Shown: positions 8,792 through 16,531 of the stretch, piece after piece
Layout: the number at the start of each line of letters is the position of its first letter
How positions within the stretch are numbered: position 1 is the stretch's first letter
Assembly (NCBI GenBank): GCA_035063765.1
Contig: JAPSFT010000028.1
Span: 1 to 44,062 of the forward strand
Direction of reading: 5' to 3'
Length of the DNA stretch: 44,062 bases
DNA from: Deltaproteobacteria bacterium
GTDB taxonomy: Bacteria > Myxococcota_A > UBA9160 > PR03
Program-made: the position numbers and the translations under genes
Notes under the pieces: model-generated
The model's database searches: none
Seen by the model: only the letters and a program-made list of their open reading frames with translations
Told to the model about the DNA's origin: nothing

Positions 8792-8819
8792 GCTGACCGC
8801 GAGCCGCCTCGCGGTCAGC
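8792..8819. promoter_or_regulatory. Perfect 12 bp-arm palindrome at the head of the dxs/hopanoid operon
   Basis: Arms 8792-8803 and 8808-8819 are exact reverse complements around a 4-base centre. The outer half-sites GCTGACCG and CGGTCAGC have the same 28-base total span as the 4979-5006 site. No gene ends here: dxs and the enolase-superfamily gene diverge from this gap, which argues against a terminator. It abuts the likely dxs -10 region, a good place for repression. The most likely regulator is the TetR protein of the operon. Confidence 0.55.
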
Positions 8820-8884
8820 ACGCGCCCGGCGCCGGGGCGCGCGCCACCGGGCGGCACGGAATGAATCCAGGGCGACGCGCCCGC

Positions 8885-8890
8885 TACCCT
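8885..8890 (+). promoter_or_regulatory. TACCCT -10-like box 8 bases before the start codon
   Basis: TACCCT ends at 8890 and the ATG begins at 8899. No Shine-Dalgarno sequence lies between, which fits a leaderless or near-leaderless transcript. No convincing -35 box is visible. Confidence 0.4.
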
Positions 8891-8898
8891 GCCGCGCC

Positions 8899-10116
8899 AT
8901 GACCCGGCCCCCGCGTCCCACCGTCGAGCGCCTCGAGCTGTGGGCGCTCCACGTTCCCTTCCGCGCGGCCGTGCGCGAGACGATGGCCCGGAGCGAGGGT
9001 GGGCTCGGGATGGCGATCCCGGCCGAGGAGCCCTGGAGCGGCGGCGACTTCGTGCTGGCGCGGCTCACCGCCGAGGACGGCTCGAGCGGCATCGGGGAGG
9101 CCTTCGTGTGGCTGCCGGAGACGGGCGTCTCCCCGGCCCAGGTGATCGACGCGATCGAGCACGGTCTCGCCCGCTACGTGCTCGGCGCGGATCCCTTCGC
9201 CGCTGCGGCGCTGCGCACGCGCCTGGACGCCAACGTCGCGCGCAGCGAGGTGGCGAAGGGGCTCCTCGACCTCGCCTGCCACGACCTCATGGGGCGCATC
9301 GCGGGGCGGCCGCTCTGGGAGCTGCTCGCGGCGCGTGCGGGCGAGGGCGAGGGCGAGCCGCCGCCGCGCCCCGCTCCGGAGCCGCTGCCGCTCGCCGCGC
9401 TGATCCCGCTCGTGGACCCCCGCGCGATGGCCGACCTCGCCCTCCGCTTCCAGCGCGGCGGCACGCGGAGCTTCCGCCTGAAGCTCGGCCGCGGCGTCGA
9501 GGCCGACCGCCGGATCGTGGCCGCCGTGCGCGAGGCGCTCGGCGACGAGGCGCGCCTGCGCGTCGACTACAACCAGGCCTACACGCCCGGGGAGGCGGTG
9601 CGCGCGATCGCCGCGATCGCGCCCTTCGGGATCGACTGCGCCGAGCAGCCCGTGCGCGCCGACGACTGGCCCGGCATGGCGCACGTCCAGCGCGCGGTCG
9701 CGGTGCCGCTCCTCGCGCACGAGAGCTGCTTCTCGCTGGTCGACGCGATCGCGCTGCTCGAGCTCGGGGCGGTCGGCGTGCTCGGCGTCAACAGCGAGCG
9801 GCCCGGCGGGATCACGCACGCGCTGCGCGCCATCGACCACTATGCTGCCCGCGGGCTCGGCACGGTCCTGCACAACCAGCCGCTCGGGATCGCCTCGGCC
9901 GCCCAGGTGCACCTCGGCGCCGCGCGCACCGGCGTGCTCGGGCACGCGATGGAGCTCTTCGGCCACGTGATGCTCGAGGACGACCTGATCGTCGCTCCGC
10001 TCGACTACGCGGGCGGGCGCGTGCGCGTGCCCGAGGGCCCGGGCCTCGGCGTGACCCTCGACCTGGACGCGCTCGACCGCTACGCGCTCGCCGCCCCGGT
10101 GGTGCTCGCACGATGA
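8899..10116 (+). CDS. Enolase-superfamily protein (mandelate racemase/muconate lactonizing type)
   Basis: A 405-residue protein with the capping domain (about 1-140) and the (beta/alpha)7-beta barrel of this superfamily. Metal ligands appear as D223 (RVDYNQ), E249 (CAEQPV) and E275 (AHES). The catalytic positions look unusual. The K-x-K motif at the end of strand 2 reads R193-L-K195. The position usually Lys (MLE group) or Asp (MR group) before the GG turn appears as N298 (GVNSERPGG). H325 (LHNQPLG) may be a strand-7 base. The substrate is unknown; dipeptide epimerase or sugar-acid dehydratase would be guesses. It starts the plus-strand set with the amidohydrolase (ATGA overlap) and a GNAT protein. 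Confidence 0.85.
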   Translation: MTRPPRPTVERLELWALHVPFRAAVRETMARSEGGLGMAIPAEEPWSGGDFVLARLTAEDGSSGIGEAFVWLPETGVSPAQVIDAIEHGLARYVLGADPFAAAALRTRLDANVARSEVAKGLLDLACHDLMGRIAGRPLWELLAARAGEGEGEPPPRPAPEPLPLAALIPLVDPRAMADLALRFQRGGTRSFRLKLGRGVEADRRIVAAVREALGDEARLRVDYNQAYTPGEAVRAIAAIAPFGIDCAEQPVRADDWPGMAHVQRAVAVPLLAHESCFSLVDAIALLELGAVGVLGVNSERPGGITHALRAIDHYAARGLGTVLHNQPLGIASAAQVHLGAARTGVLGHAMELFGHVMLEDDLIVAPLDYAGGRVRVPEGPGLGVTLDLDALDRYALAAPVVLAR

Positions 10117-11745
10117 GCGCCGAGGGGGCCCCTGCCGTCCTCTACGCGCGCGGCCGCGTCGTCACGCTCGAGCCCGCCCGGCCCGAGGCCGAGGCGCTCG
10201 CCACGCTGGGCGGCCGGATCCTCGCGGTCGGCGACGAACGGAGCTGCCGCGACGCCCTGCGCCGGGCGGGCGCCGCCGACTGGTCGGCCGTCGATCTCGC
10301 CGGCCGCGCGCTCCTCCCGGGCTTCCTCGACACGCACCTGCACCCGATCGCGCTCCTCTGGTTCGACCTGAACGCCGACCTCTCGGGTGCGCGGAGCCTG
10401 GCCGACGTCGAGGCGGCGCTGCGCGCGCGCGCGGACGGCGCCGCGCCGGGCGAGTGGGCCGCCGGCCTGCGGCTCGACGTCGAGGCGCTCGCCGAGCGCC
10501 GGCTCCCGAGCGCCGGCGAGCTCGACCGCGCCTGCCCCGGGCGCCCCGCGCTGGTGCTCGCCCACGACGGCCACAGCGCCTCGGGCAACCGGCAGGCGCT
10601 CGCGGCGGCGGGCATCGGCGCCGGAACGCCCGATCCGCCGGGCGGCCGCATCGAGCGCGACGAGCGTGGCGTGCCCGCGGGCCCGTGCCGCGAGAGCGCG
10701 GCGCAGCTCCTGCTCGGCGCGCTCCCGGCCCCGGCGCCCGAGCGCCTGCGCGCCGGCGCGCAGGGCTCCTTCGGCCGGCTCGCGGCCTGCGGGATCACCT
10801 CGGCCGGCGTCGTGCTCCAGACCGACGACGAGGGGGCCGGGCGGCGCTGCGGGCCGCCTCGAGGGGCTCGCGATGGGCCTGCTCCTCGACCTCACGCCCT
10901 TCTCGACCTACGCGCTCCTGATCGGGCGCACGCCCGCGGCCGCCATCGCCGCACGGGCGACCCCGCTCCACGACCCGCCCGCCGGCCGCCGGGTGGGCGG
11001 CTACAAGCTCTTCGCCGACGGCACGCTCGGGAGCTGCACGGCCGCCATGCGCGAGCCCTTCGCCGACCGCCCGGGCGAGCGCGGGATGGCGACGCTCGCC
11101 GAGGAGGAGCTCTTCGCGCGCATGCGCGCCGCCCACGAGGCGGGGCTCCAGATCTGCGTCCACGCGATCGGCGACGCCGCCGTCGAGCGCTGCGTCGGGG
11201 CCTACGAGCGGCTCCTCGCCGAGCGGCCGCGGCCCGACCATCGCCATCGCATCGAGCACGCCTCGCTGGTGCCGCCCGAGCTGATCCCGCGCCTCGTGCG
11301 GCTCGGCCTGTGCATCTCGACCCAGCCCCTCTTCGTGCACTCCGAGAAGACCTGGCTCCACCGCCGGCTCGGGCCCGCGCGCGCGCGCCAGGTCTACCCG
11401 CTGCGGGCGCTGGTCGAGGCCGGCGTCCCGGTGGCCGGCGCCTCGGACGCGCCGGTCGAGTCGCCCGAGGTGCTGCACGCGATCCAGTGCTGCGTCACCC
11501 GCGAGGGCTTCGAGACGCAGCAGGCGCTCACCCCCGCCCAGGCGCTCGACCTCTTCACGCGCCAGGCCGCGCGCCTCCAGTTCGAGGAGCACGAGAAGGG
11601 CACGCTCGCGCCCGGCAAGCGCGCCGACCTGGTGGTGCTGTCCGGGAGCCCCCTCGCGGTGGCGCCCGAGCGGATCGCCGGGCTGCGCGTCCTGCGCACG
11701 GTGTGCGCCGGACGGATCACCCACGACGCAGGAGAGCTCGCATGA
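10113..11745 (+). pseudogene. YtcJ-type amidohydrolase interrupted by a one-base frameshift
   Basis: The two halves read in different frames. The N-terminal part (from ATG 10113) has the amidohydrolase metal motif in DTHLHPIAL and runs to about TDDEG. The C-terminal part continues in the +1 frame with GYKLFADGTLGSCTAAM, the HAIGDAA segment, HRIEHASLV and GASDAPVE, ending at 11745. The break maps to a run of five G at 10832-10836, and removing one G gives a continuous protein of about 543 residues, normal for the family (metal-dependent amidohydrolase family 3). The lesion may be real or a homopolymer sequencing error, since both halves are well conserved. The start overlaps the upstream stop (ATGA), and the end overlaps the GNAT start. 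Confidence 0.8.
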
Positions 11746-12221
11746 ACGAGGCCGACAGCGGAACGGCGCGGGTGCGGGAGGCGGCCGCCGGCGACCTCGA
11801 GGTCCTGGTGGGCTTCGCCGCGGCCATGGCGCGCGAGACCGAGGGCCGGGAGCTCGACGGCCCGACCCTGCGCGCGGGCGTCGCGGCGCTGCTCGCGGAC
11901 CCGGCGCGCGGCCGCACCTTCGTGGTCGAGCGCGCGGGCGCCGTGGTGGCCTCGCTGATGCTCACCCTCGAGTGGAGCGACTGGCGCAACGGCTTCTGGT
12001 GGTGGATCCAGAGCGTGTACGTGACGCCCGCCGAGCGCGGCTGTGGCCACTATCGCCGGCTCCACGAGCACGTCCGCGCGCAGGCCGCCCGCCAGCCCGA
12101 CGTGTGCGGCCTGCGCCTCTACGTCGAGACCGAGAACCGGGGCGCGCAGGCCACCTACCGCGCGCTCGGCATGCACGAGGCGCCCTACCGCATCTACGAG
12201 CAGTCGACCCGCGAAGGCTGA
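11742..12221 (+). CDS. GNAT-family N-acetyltransferase
   Basis: A 159-residue protein with GNAT architecture. A central strand (WWWIQSVYVTPAERG) leads into the acetyl-CoA pyrophosphate loop R-G-C-G-H-Y-R-R, followed by LRLYVETENRGAQATYRALGM, the typical beta5-alpha4 segment. The acceptor is unknown. ATG 11742 overlaps the amidohydrolase frame by ATGA, with GGAGAG just upstream. Its final 28 bases overlap, on the opposite strand, the end of the PEP-CTERM-like gene. Co-transcription with the two upstream enzymes suggests a shared small amine or amino-acid derivative as substrate; that is inference. Confidence 0.85.
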   Translation: MNEADSGTARVREAAAGDLEVLVGFAAAMARETEGRELDGPTLRAGVAALLADPARGRTFVVERAGAVVASLMLTLEWSDWRNGFWWWIQSVYVTPAERGCGHYRRLHEHVRAQAARQPDVCGLRLYVETENRGAQATYRALGMHEAPYRIYEQSTREG

Positions 12222-12898
12222 GGGCGGCGCAGGCGCCGGCGGCCGAGCATGACGAGGGCCAGGAGCGCGGCTCCGTGGCGCAGGGCGCTCGCGGGCTCGG
12301 GCACCAGCGTCACGCCGTACGTCCTCGACGGTTGATCGACGGCGCCCGCGAGCCCGAAGACATCCCCCTCGCCGAGGACCAGCACGACCTCGATGCCTTC
12401 CTCGGGCAGCGTCCCGACCTCGAAGGAGAGGCGGTCGAGCACGTACACGCCGCCCGCGAGGCCCGGGCCGGGCGTGAGGCTGGCGGCGTTGACGTTGCGC
12501 AGCTCGGTGCCGCCCAGGTGACCTCCCATCGCGCCCTTCCCCGCCACCGTGTACGGGCCGAAGAGATCCGGCACGAGCGGCGGCGTCGCGCTCTCGACGC
12601 GAACGAGCGTGAGCTCGGTGATCTCGCCGCCCGTCCAGTCGACCCCGTACACGTAGCCCTCGAGGCTGGCGCCCAAGGTGTCGAGCACGACCTCCAGCTC
12701 GACGACCCCCTGCGGCGCCGTCGCGAGCACGCTCGGCGCGCCGACCACGAAGGAGCCGGCGGGACGCAGCGTGAGCGAGGGCCCGACAAACGGGAGCCCG
12801 ATGATCACGATCCCCGCCTGCGCCGGCGTCGCGAACGACGCCAGGCATGCGACGGCCACCGCCCCGAGAAGGCGTCGCGCTCGCGCCCGGACGCTCAC
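12194..12898 (-). CDS. Secreted protein with PEP-CTERM-like tail
   Basis: A 234-residue protein with a Sec signal (RRLLGAVAVACLASFATPAQAG), a beta-rich middle and a C-terminal VPEP-hydrophobic-RRR tail (VPEPASALRH, then ALLALVMLGRRRLRR). This is the tripartite sorting signal handled by exosortase-type systems. The middle resembles cohesin-like or adhesin-like exported domains only vaguely. The start is GTG 12898, overlapping the TSP3-protein stop by GTGA, so the two are coupled. The 3' end overlaps the convergent GNAT gene by 28 bases. No exosortase gene is in the window. Function unknown; probably surface or extracellular. Confidence 0.75.
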   Translation of the reverse strand: MSVRARARRLLGAVAVACLASFATPAQAGIVIIGLPFVGPSLTLRPAGSFVVGAPSVLATAPQGVVELEVVLDTLGASLEGYVYGVDWTGGEITELTLVRVESATPPLVPDLFGPYTVAGKGAMGGHLGGTELRNVNAASLTPGPGLAGGVYVLDRLSFEVGTLPEEGIEVVLVLGEGDVFGLAGAVDQPSRTYGVTLVPEPASALRHGAALLALVMLGRRRLRRPQPSRVDCS

Positions 12899-15800
12899 GG
12901 CGCCGCTCCCGGGCCGGGCGCCTGGCCGAGGCGCGGCCGGAAGCCCAGGAAGAAGTCGACGGCGTCGACCACGCCATCCTCGTTCGCGTCCGCGAGCGAG
13001 CACCCGTCGGCCGCCGGTCCGGCCGTCATGCACGGCCGGAACCAGCCGTGAAAGTCGGATGTGCCCACCACCCCGTCGTTGTCGAAGTCCGCATCGCAGA
13101 CGTCGCCGTACTGCTGCGTCCCTTCGAGTGAGCCGTCGTCGTCGGCTCCAGCGTCGCGATCCGCCTGGTCGGGATTCGCGACCTCGCGGCAGTTGTCGCA
13201 GGCGTCGCCGACCCCGTCGCCGTCGGTGTCGGCCGGGTCGGGATCGGCGGCGGCGGGGCAGCCATCACACGCGTCCCCGCGCCCGTCGCCGTCCCCGTCC
13301 TCCTGGAACGGGTTGGCGCGAAGCGGGCAGTTGTCCTCCTCCCCCGGCCAGCCATCGTGATCGGGGTCCGCCGGCTGGCAGGCGTCGCCCACGCCATCCC
13401 CGTTCAGGTCGGACTGGTCGCGATTCGGGCTGAAGGAGCAGTTGTCGAGATCGTCGATCACGCCATCGCCGTCCCAGTCGTGCTCGCAGGCGTCGCCGGT
13501 GCCATCGCCGTCGGCGTCGGCCTGACTCGGGTTGAAGCGCAGCGGGCAGTTGTCGTCCTGGTCGACGACGCCGTCGCGATCGGTGTCGGGCGGCTCGCAG
13601 GCGTCGCCGATGCCGTCATCGTCCAGATCCATCTGGTCCGGGTTCCATTGCGAGGGACAGTTGTCGAGGTCGTCGATCACCCAGTCCCCGTCCGTGTCGC
13701 CCTCGCACTCGTCGCCGGTGCCGTCGGCGTTCGAGTCGACCTGGCTCGGGTTGTAGGCGAACGGGCAGTTGTCCTCGCCGTTCGGGACGCCGTCGAGGTC
13801 GCGATCCGGCGGTGTGCAGGCATCGCCGAGCCCGTCGCCGTCCTCGTCGGCCTGGTCGGCGTTGGAAACCAGCAGGCAGTTGTCGTGGTCGTTGGGCACC
13901 CCGTCGCCGTCCCAGTCCGGCTCGCAGGCGTCCCCCACGCCGTCGCGGTCGGTGTCCGCCTGGTCCGGATTCGGAACCTCGACGCAGTTGTCGTCGGCAT
14001 CCCCCACGCCGTCGCCATCCGCGTCCGGCGGCTCACAGGCATCGCCGGTGCCGTCGCCGTCCGTGTCTGCCTGGTCCGGATTCGGATCGGTCGGGCAGTT
14101 GTCCAGAAGGTTCGGCCAGCCATCGCGGTCGGCATCCGAGGGCTGGCACGCGTCGCCGATCCCGTCCCCGCTCACGTCGGCCTGGTCGGGGTTGGCGGCG
14201 CTCGGGCAGTTGTCGTCGTCGTCGGGGACCCCGTCCTCGTCGAGGTCGTCGTCGCCCGGGCCCTTGACCCAGAAGCGCGGCGCCCCGTCCAGCATCGTGA
14301 CGATCAGCAGCTCGTCATCGAGGGCGAACACCCGCAGCGGTGCACCCAGCGCGAGGACGTCTCCCGCGAGGTTGTAGCTCGCGTCCCAGCCCTGGACGCG
14401 CGTCAGCTCCTCGAACGCGTGCAGGGTGAAGAGCTGGCCGTTCAACCAGGCGGCGTCCAGCAGATCGCTCGAGAGCGTGTCCTCCTGGGCGAGGTCGATG
14501 GGATCCATCACCCAGCCCGTACCGAGCACGACGGCGGATCCATCCGGCGCGACACGGATCGGGGCGCGCGGAGCCTGGGAGGAGAAGTACACTTCCTTCC
14601 GATCGCCAAAGGCGCCGGTGGACTCGATCTGCTGCCAAGCGAAGTCGCCGTACACGTCCAGGAAGTACACGCGCTGGTTCACGGCGTTCCAGACGAGCTC
14701 GCCGGCGGCGAGGTCCCAGACGTCCTTCTGGGCGATCCGCTGGCCGTCGGGTCCATAGCTGTAGAGCGAGCCCGGGAACCCGCCGGGATCGCACACGACG
14801 AGGAACGCGCCCGCCGCCACGAGGCCGCACGGTTGCCGCGAGACCGTCACGAACGATCGCTCGGGGCCGAGCGGAGCGAGCCCGATCCTCGTGATCCGCC
14901 CCGTCGCTTGGGCGAGATAGAGGGCGTCGTTCTCGCCCGAGTAGGCCATCGATCGCGGCGCCTCGACGAGCGGGATGCTCTCGAGGTAGCGCTGCTCCGC
15001 CAGCGACCAGCGAAAGATGCTCAGGTGCTGGCGACTCAGCAGGTAGACGATCCCGTCGTCGCCGAGCAGCAGCTGGTCGGGCACGTAGGGAAGCCCCGTC
15101 GGGTCGACCGGCTCGCCCGGCTCGAGCGGTGCGATCTCCGCCACGGACACGACCTCGACGCCGATCCCGGCCGCCTCGGGCGTGAAGGCGAACACCGAGT
15201 CCCCGTACACCGCGATGCTCCGCGGCACCGTGTCCAGGGCGAGCCGGCCTGCCTCGAGCAGGGCATTCGAATAGCCGTAGAGCGTGCCGCCACGGAGCAC
15301 GATCGGGAGATCGACCAGGAAGTCGACGTCGTCGAAAGCCCCACCGAGGCTCGCCGCGTAGGCGAGGTCGCTCGCGTGGTAGACGATGCCGGAATCGTCC
15401 AAGACGCGCCCGCCGCCTGCCAGCACCCAAACGTCGCTCGCGTGCGGGTAGTCGCCGTGGTACGGGCTGTCGTGCTGCTCTCCGAGCGAACCGTCGTCCC
15501 CGTATGCGAACGAGAGGATGTCGGAGGGGCTCGTACCCTGGCTGCGCGCAAAGATCCGATTGGCTTCTCGACTCACCGCGAGGCGGCCCACGCCATACCA
15601 CGAATCCCTGCTGTCGAGCCGGTTGCCGCTCGACTTGTCGACGCTGATCAGCGCCTCCCCGACGGCGAGGAAGAGCAGGTTTCCGTCGGTCGCAAGGTCG
15701 TGGATCGTCTGGGTCGTGTTCTCGAGCGGGAGCTCGGTCGTGGCCTCGAAGTCGAGGCGTGAGACGCGCCGGTCGAAGGCGACGAAGAGGCCGTCGTCGT

Positions 15801-16008
15801 CGACGGTGAAGGCCGTGGGGACGTCGGAGAGCTGCAAGGGCGGAAGCCAGCCCCGCGCGTCCAGGTCGTAGCGCCGGATCGTGCCGTCGCCGTAGGCGAA
15901 ATAGACGATGCCGCCATGCTCGCGTTTCACGAGCCACGCCGGGCCTTCGACGCAGCTCGGGCCGACACACAGAAGAATGAGCATGCACAGGAGGACGATG
16001 CGACGCAT
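12895..16008 (-). CDS. Large secreted beta-propeller protein with 11 thrombospondin type 3 repeats
   Basis: A 1037-residue exported protein. An N-terminal hydrophobic signal ends near a possible lipidation cysteine (VGPSC, weak lipobox). Residues about 30-580 are repeating beta-sheet text (DLATDGNLLFLAVG, SMAYSGENDALYLA) typical of a propeller. From about 584 to 960 there are 11 Ca-binding TSP3 units of the form DNCP-x-NPDQADTDGDG-x-GDAC, spaced 30-35 residues apart. A C-terminal pair of EF-hand/dockerin-like loops follows (DADFDNDGVVGTSDF, DANEDGVVDAVDFF). It probably acts outside the cell in calcium-stabilised adhesion or envelope structure. Third codon positions in the first half look more A/T-rich than in neighbouring genes. 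It is coupled to the downstream PEP-CTERM-like gene. Start ATG 16008 has only a weak ribosome site. Confidence 0.88.
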   Translation of the reverse strand: MRRIVLLCMLILLCVGPSCVEGPAWLVKREHGGIVYFAYGDGTIRRYDLDARGWLPPLQLSDVPTAFTVDDDGLFVAFDRRVSRLDFEATTELPLENTTQTIHDLATDGNLLFLAVGEALISVDKSSGNRLDSRDSWYGVGRLAVSREANRIFARSQGTSPSDILSFAYGDDGSLGEQHDSPYHGDYPHASDVWVLAGGGRVLDDSGIVYHASDLAYAASLGGAFDDVDFLVDLPIVLRGGTLYGYSNALLEAGRLALDTVPRSIAVYGDSVFAFTPEAAGIGVEVVSVAEIAPLEPGEPVDPTGLPYVPDQLLLGDDGIVYLLSRQHLSIFRWSLAEQRYLESIPLVEAPRSMAYSGENDALYLAQATGRITRIGLAPLGPERSFVTVSRQPCGLVAAGAFLVVCDPGGFPGSLYSYGPDGQRIAQKDVWDLAAGELVWNAVNQRVYFLDVYGDFAWQQIESTGAFGDRKEVYFSSQAPRAPIRVAPDGSAVVLGTGWVMDPIDLAQEDTLSSDLLDAAWLNGQLFTLHAFEELTRVQGWDASYNLAGDVLALGAPLRVFALDDELLIVTMLDGAPRFWVKGPGDDDLDEDGVPDDDDNCPSAANPDQADVSGDGIGDACQPSDADRDGWPNLLDNCPTDPNPDQADTDGDGTGDACEPPDADGDGVGDADDNCVEVPNPDQADTDRDGVGDACEPDWDGDGVPNDHDNCLLVSNADQADEDGDGLGDACTPPDRDLDGVPNGEDNCPFAYNPSQVDSNADGTGDECEGDTDGDWVIDDLDNCPSQWNPDQMDLDDDGIGDACEPPDTDRDGVVDQDDNCPLRFNPSQADADGDGTGDACEHDWDGDGVIDDLDNCSFSPNRDQSDLNGDGVGDACQPADPDHDGWPGEEDNCPLRANPFQEDGDGDGRGDACDGCPAAADPDPADTDGDGVGDACDNCREVANPDQADRDAGADDDGSLEGTQQYGDVCDADFDNDGVVGTSDFHGWFRPCMTAGPAADGCSLADANEDGVVDAVDFFLGFRPRLGQAPGPGAAP

Positions 16009-16111
16009 GACGGTTCCGCTGCCATTCTCGATGGAACACCGCGAAAGTCAACGAGAAAATCCGCGTCCGTTCCGCAATTCCTGGCCGAAGGAAGACACCG
16101 CCGAGAATTGG

Positions 16112-16531
16112 CTACTCGAGCGCAGCGGTGATGCGGGCGGCCAGGTCGGTGAGGGGTGCGAGCTCCGCCTTGGCGCGGCCGTGGATGCGCAGCTCGCTAC
16201 CGGCGCGGCGCGGCAGGAGATGCGCGTGGTAGTGGAAGACGGTCTGGCCGGCGGCGGCGCCGTTGAGCTGGAACATCATCATGCCCTCGGGCGCGAGGGC
16301 GCGGCGCATCGCGAGCGCCACGCGGCGGGCCAGGAGGTGCACGTCGGCGAGCGTCTCCTCGTCGGAGTCGAAGACGTTCTCGTAGTGGGTCTTCGGGATC
16401 ACCAGGACGTGGCCCTCCGCGGCGGGGAAGAGGTCCATGAAGGCCAGCGCGTGCGCGCTCTCGGTGATCCGCGCGGCCGGCGCCCGGCCGGCGGCGATCT
16501 GGCAGAAGATGCAGTCGGGCTTCTCGATCAC
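16112..16531 (-). CDS. HIT-family nucleotide hydrolase/transferase
   Basis: A 139-residue histidine-triad protein. It begins with the zinc-type start C-x-x-C (CIFCQIAAG) and carries the catalytic triad HYHAHLLPR, in the H-x-H-x-H arrangement. HIT proteins hydrolyse AMP-lysine or other nucleoside phosphoramidates. The start is GTG 16531, chosen because GGAGGAG lies 6-7 bases upstream and it overlaps the hemY stop by GTGA; the frame upstream is shadow. It is the last gene of the acyl-CoA dehydrogenase/heme operon. Confidence 0.92.
   Translation of the reverse strand: MIEKPDCIFCQIAAGRAPAARITESAHALAFMDLFPAAEGHVLVIPKTHYENVFDSDEETLADVHLLARRVALAMRRALAPEGMMMFQLNGAAAGQTVFHYHAHLLPRRAGSELRIHGRAKAELAPLTDLAARITAALE

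Noticed and set aside
8792-8819. Rho-independent terminator
   Set aside because: No gene ends here on either strand and no T-run follows; it lies in a divergent promoter gap.
10821-10870. Programmed ribosomal frameshifting in the amidohydrolase
   Set aside because: No slippery heptamer plus pseudoknot is evident and the family is not known for it; a homopolymer indel explains the break more simply.
13150-14250. Regularly spaced DNA repeats that might look like a CRISPR array or minisatellite
   Set aside because: They are in frame, vary freely, and encode the eleven TSP3 calcium-binding units.
16009-16111. Possible small RNA or promoter island in a locally AT-richer gap
   Set aside because: No convincing -35/-10 pair, hairpin plus T-run, or conserved motif could be seen in these 103 bases.
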